DNA from: Halorussus rarus
Lineage (GTDB): Archaea > Halobacteriota > Halobacteria > Halobacteriales > Haladaptataceae
NCBI RefSeq assembly: GCF_003369835.1
Contig: NZ_QPMJ01000003.1
Coordinates: forward strand, 310,001-374,000
Direction of reading: 5' to 3'
Length of the DNA stretch: 64,000 bases
The stretch's first letter is position 1, and the number at the start of each line of letters is the position of its first letter. A program made the translations under genes and the position numbers. Under the pieces are notes generated by a model. That model was not told where the DNA came from and did no database searches. It was given only the letters and a program-made list of their open reading frames with translations. Below are positions 61,761 to 64,000 of this stretch, piece after piece.

Positions 61761-63236
61761 TCAGTCCTCGGGAACGCCCGGTTCGGCGTCGGTCGCCGCG
61801 CCGCCGCGCTCGGTCCCCTCGCCCTCGTCGATGACGGTCGCCTTCCAGGTCCCGCGAGTGAACCACAGCGCGGCGGCGATCGCCCCGAGGACGTTGCCCA
61901 TCGCCATGCCGACCCAGATGCCGGTCGCGCCCATGCCCGCGACGAACGAGAGGTAGTACACCGTGGGCACCCGGCCGATCCAGAGAGCGACCGCCGAGAA
62001 CGCCATCGCTGTCTTGGTGTTGCCCGCGCCGCGGTACGCGCCGAGCATCACCTGGAGCACCGCCATGAAGGTGAACTCGACCGAGCGAATCCGGAGGTAG
62101 GTCGCGCCGTGCCGGACCGTCTCGCGGGCGGCCTCGGTCCCGGTCGCCATGAACACCGCGACGATGGGCTCTGGAACAAGCGCGGCGACGATGGCGACCG
62201 CGAACATCACCGCCGCGCCCACCTTCGCGGCGATCCAGACCGCGCGCTCGGCCCGGTCGGCCTTGCCCGCTCCGAGGTTCTGGCCCACCATCGTGTTGGT
62301 CGCCCGACCCAGCCCCATCGCCGGGAGGAACACGAGCGACGCGAGGCGGTTGCCCAGGCCGTAAGCCGAGACCACCGGCGGCGCGAACTGAACCACCATC
62401 GCGGTCAGGGTGATCATCGCCAGCGCGCTCATCGACTGCTCGAGCGTCGAGGGGACGCCGATGCGGACGATGTCCCAGATGTAGCTCGCGTCGGGGACGA
62501 GGTACGCCGTCTGGACGTCCGGGCCGGCCCGCGCGACGAACAGGACGTAGAACCCCAGCGCGCTCGCGACGCCCCGGGAGATGATGGTCGCCAGCGCCGC
62601 GCCCTCGATCTCCATCGCCGGGATCACCGCCGACTCGATGCCCAGTGCCGGAACCGGGCCGACGCCGAAGATGAGCAGCGGGTCGAGCACGACGTTGAGC
62701 GCGACCGAGACGATCATCACCCGCATCGGCGTCCGGGTGTCGCCGTACCCCCGCATCAGCGACGTGAACACGAAGAAGCCGAACAGGAACGGGAGGCCGA
62801 GGAAGAACACCTTCATGTACTCGGCCGCGAGCGGGACGACCTGCTCGGTGGTCGCGCCCTGACTCGGGAGCGCCCCGAGCATCGCGTCGGTCGAGAGGAA
62901 GCCCACCAGGCTCAACACGAGCGCCAGCGCGGTGACGAACGTCAGGATCTGGCCGGCGACCTTCCCCGCCGACCCCTCGCTGGCGGCGCCGGTGTACTGG
63001 GCGACCAGGATGGAGCCGGCGGTGGTGAACCCGCCCGCGATGGAGATGAGCAGGAAGATGAGCGGAAAGGCGAGGCTCATCGCGCCCACGGCGTCGGCCG
63101 ACAGCCGCCCGAGCCAGAACGTGTCGGCGATGTTGTAGGTGACCTGCAGCAGCTGGATGACCACGATGGGCCACGCCAGCTTGAACATCGGGCCGAGGAG
63201 TCCGCCCTCGGTGATCGTGTCGTCCGCGTGATTCAT
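61761..63236 (-). CDS. MATE family efflux transporter
   Basis: A 491-aa multidrug/toxin extruder with twelve helices in two bundles: the N-lobe from LLGPMFKLAWPIVVIQLLQV with GRLSADAVGAMSLA, and the C-lobe with GVPSTLEQSMSALAMI and GLGNRLASLVFLP. MATE pumps exchange cationic or organic compounds with Na+ or H+. The start ATG at 63236 is chosen because the frame before it has no hydrophobic character. The C-terminal tail is acidic. Confidence 0.92.
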   Translation of the reverse strand: MNHADDTITEGGLLGPMFKLAWPIVVIQLLQVTYNIADTFWLGRLSADAVGAMSLAFPLIFLLISIAGGFTTAGSILVAQYTGAASEGSAGKVAGQILTFVTALALVLSLVGFLSTDAMLGALPSQGATTEQVVPLAAEYMKVFFLGLPFLFGFFVFTSLMRGYGDTRTPMRVMIVSVALNVVLDPLLIFGVGPVPALGIESAVIPAMEIEGAALATIISRGVASALGFYVLFVARAGPDVQTAYLVPDASYIWDIVRIGVPSTLEQSMSALAMITLTAMVVQFAPPVVSAYGLGNRLASLVFLPAMGLGRATNTMVGQNLGAGKADRAERAVWIAAKVGAAVMFAVAIVAALVPEPIVAVFMATGTEAARETVRHGATYLRIRSVEFTFMAVLQVMLGAYRGAGNTKTAMAFSAVALWIGRVPTVYYLSFVAGMGATGIWVGMAMGNVLGAIAAALWFTRGTWKATVIDEGEGTERGGAATDAEPGVPED

Positions 63237-63326
63237 TGAATTTCGAAACGAAAGGGTAAGATTTGAAGGTTGCGAGTCGGTCGTCGGTCCGCCGGAGCTT
63301 CGGTCTGCCGACACTACTCGCGGGGC

Positions 63327-63583
63327 TTATAAATGAATTTGCGAGAAATGATACCGATTGGCGCAGTTGCTCTGCGAAAGGCCCAGCTCCGAGAGTTGTA
63401 CTTCGTCGATCCACAGGAGTATCCCGACGAACCCGAGAACCGCCGCGTATTTGCCGATTTCGGTCGCCAACTGACCCACGCCGAGAGTTCTGAGACTGCA
63501 GCGGTGAGTGGAACCCAGATAGCAGTCACAACTGCATATGCAACTGCGAATCCGAGGACCGTCCGCCAACCGCCTTGGAACAC
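63327..63583 (-). pseudogene. Frameshifted fragment of a CPBP-type membrane protein
   Basis: Starting at GTG 63583, frame 1 gives MFQGGWRTVLGFAVAYAVVTAIWVPLT and ends the homology near SELSAWV. A second frame continues it with GQLATEIGKYAAVLGFVGILL and VQLSELGL, then stops at 63327. Together they read as the N-terminus (about 75 residues) of a CPBP-like intramembrane protease, with a 1-nt shift near 63470-63480 and loss of the C-terminal catalytic half. It begins 10 bp after the cytochrome P450 stop. Confidence 0.6.
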
Positions 63584-63593
63584 GATGCGGTTC

Positions 63594-64000
63594 TCAATTA
63601 TGACTCACGCCGTTGGATGATCCGCGTTCATCCAGCCGAATCTTGACTGGTTCCCCGGGCTTGAGGTTCGAACTGGCGATTAGATCCGGACGTGAACTCG
63701 AAACGAGGTCGAACGTGTAGTTATTGAATATCGTGGCGAGCACGGTCTTCATCTCCATGCGCGCAAATCGCATGCCGATGCAGTGACGGGGCCCGCCACC
63801 GAAGGGGAAGTACGCGTACTCGGGGCGGTCCGATTCCCCAGCGAATCGGCCCGGGCGAAACGTCTCGGGGTCATCCCACCACGCCGGGTCGCGGTGGACG
63901 ACCCACTGGGGCAGTACTAGCGTCGTTCCTTCGGGGACGTCGTACCCTGCCAGCTCGACATCCTGCGTTGCTTCGCGGAAGAACATGTAGACGGGCGGGT
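63594..64000 (-). CDS. Cytochrome P450, C-terminal part
   Basis: The gene runs off the right edge. About 135 residues of the C-terminus are seen. The PERF-like segment is FRPGRFAG, the heme-binding loop is FPFGGGPRHCIG with the axial Cys, and RFARMEMKTVLATIF is the L-helix. The part further upstream (PVYMFFREATQDVELAGYDVPEGT) also fits. It is a heme monooxygenase, electron donors unknown. The start codon lies outside the window. Confidence 0.93.
   Translation of the reverse strand, partial: PPVYMFFREATQDVELAGYDVPEGTTLVLPQWVVHRDPAWWDDPETFRPGRFAGESDRPEYAYFPFGGGPRHCIGMRFARMEMKTVLATIFNNYTFDLVSSSRPDLIASSNLKPGEPVKIRLDERGSSNGVSHN

Overview
The window reads as a piece of a haloarchaeal chromosome (class Halobacteria). 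It is GC-rich and its proteins are strongly acidic. Several genes have a TATA-like box 20-30 nt before the start codon, which suggests leaderless mRNAs. Exported proteins carry twin-arginine lipoprotein signals. Lineage markers include a double-fold archaeal histone, aIF2-beta, an archaeal RNase P RNA, an RPA-type single-strand binding protein, an Azf-type glucose-6-phosphate dehydrogenase, and HalOD1 and DUF7344-like proteins. I cannot name the genus.

Layout. 1-13000: start of a peptide-type solute-binding protein, an AstE/AspA-like deacylase, a class III aminotransferase, a CARDB/ATPase/FtsX exporter operon, an amidohydrolase, an SDR, a 49-aa zinc-ribbon protein, a ParB-HTH/RHH-like protein and an M20 peptidase. 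13100-24000: tRNA-Lys, interspersed repeats, a degenerate RecA-fold protein, a methyltransferase, a histidine kinase, a Na+/Ca2+ exchanger, a PfkB kinase, a DHH-BtpA gene pair and a universal stress protein. 24270-32933: a complete Dpp/Opp-type transporter (fused ATPase, two tandem binding proteins, two permeases) plus a small membrane protein. 33400-41660: dihydroorotase, a lipoate-ligase-like protein, an M23-like protein, nicotinamidase-like and nicotinate phosphoribosyltransferase genes around a surface lipoprotein, an AMMECR1 protein and rnpB. 42000-48900: a Zn/Cd-type P-ATPase, a histone deacetylase homologue, a possible MITE touching the histone stop codon, the histone and RPA. 49000-64000: a TrmB-type regulator, tRNA-Arg with a duplicated 3' end, a DMT permease, regulators, azf, aIF2-beta, mptD, CBS, DUF5789/5790, creatininase, an ornithine-cyclodeaminase-like gene, an iron-box-controlled siderophore-binding protein, a MATE pump, a decayed CPBP-type gene and the end of a cytochrome P450.

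Functional links. The Dpp-type cluster forms one import system. The CARDB protein, ATPase and FtsX permease overlap or nearly touch, so they probably form one machine. Nicotinamidase and nicotinate phosphoribosyltransferase are consecutive steps of NAD salvage. I found no CRISPR array, prophage or intact insertion sequence. Mobile signals are limited to two repeat families, one MITE-like element, one tRNA-end duplication and a few gene remnants.
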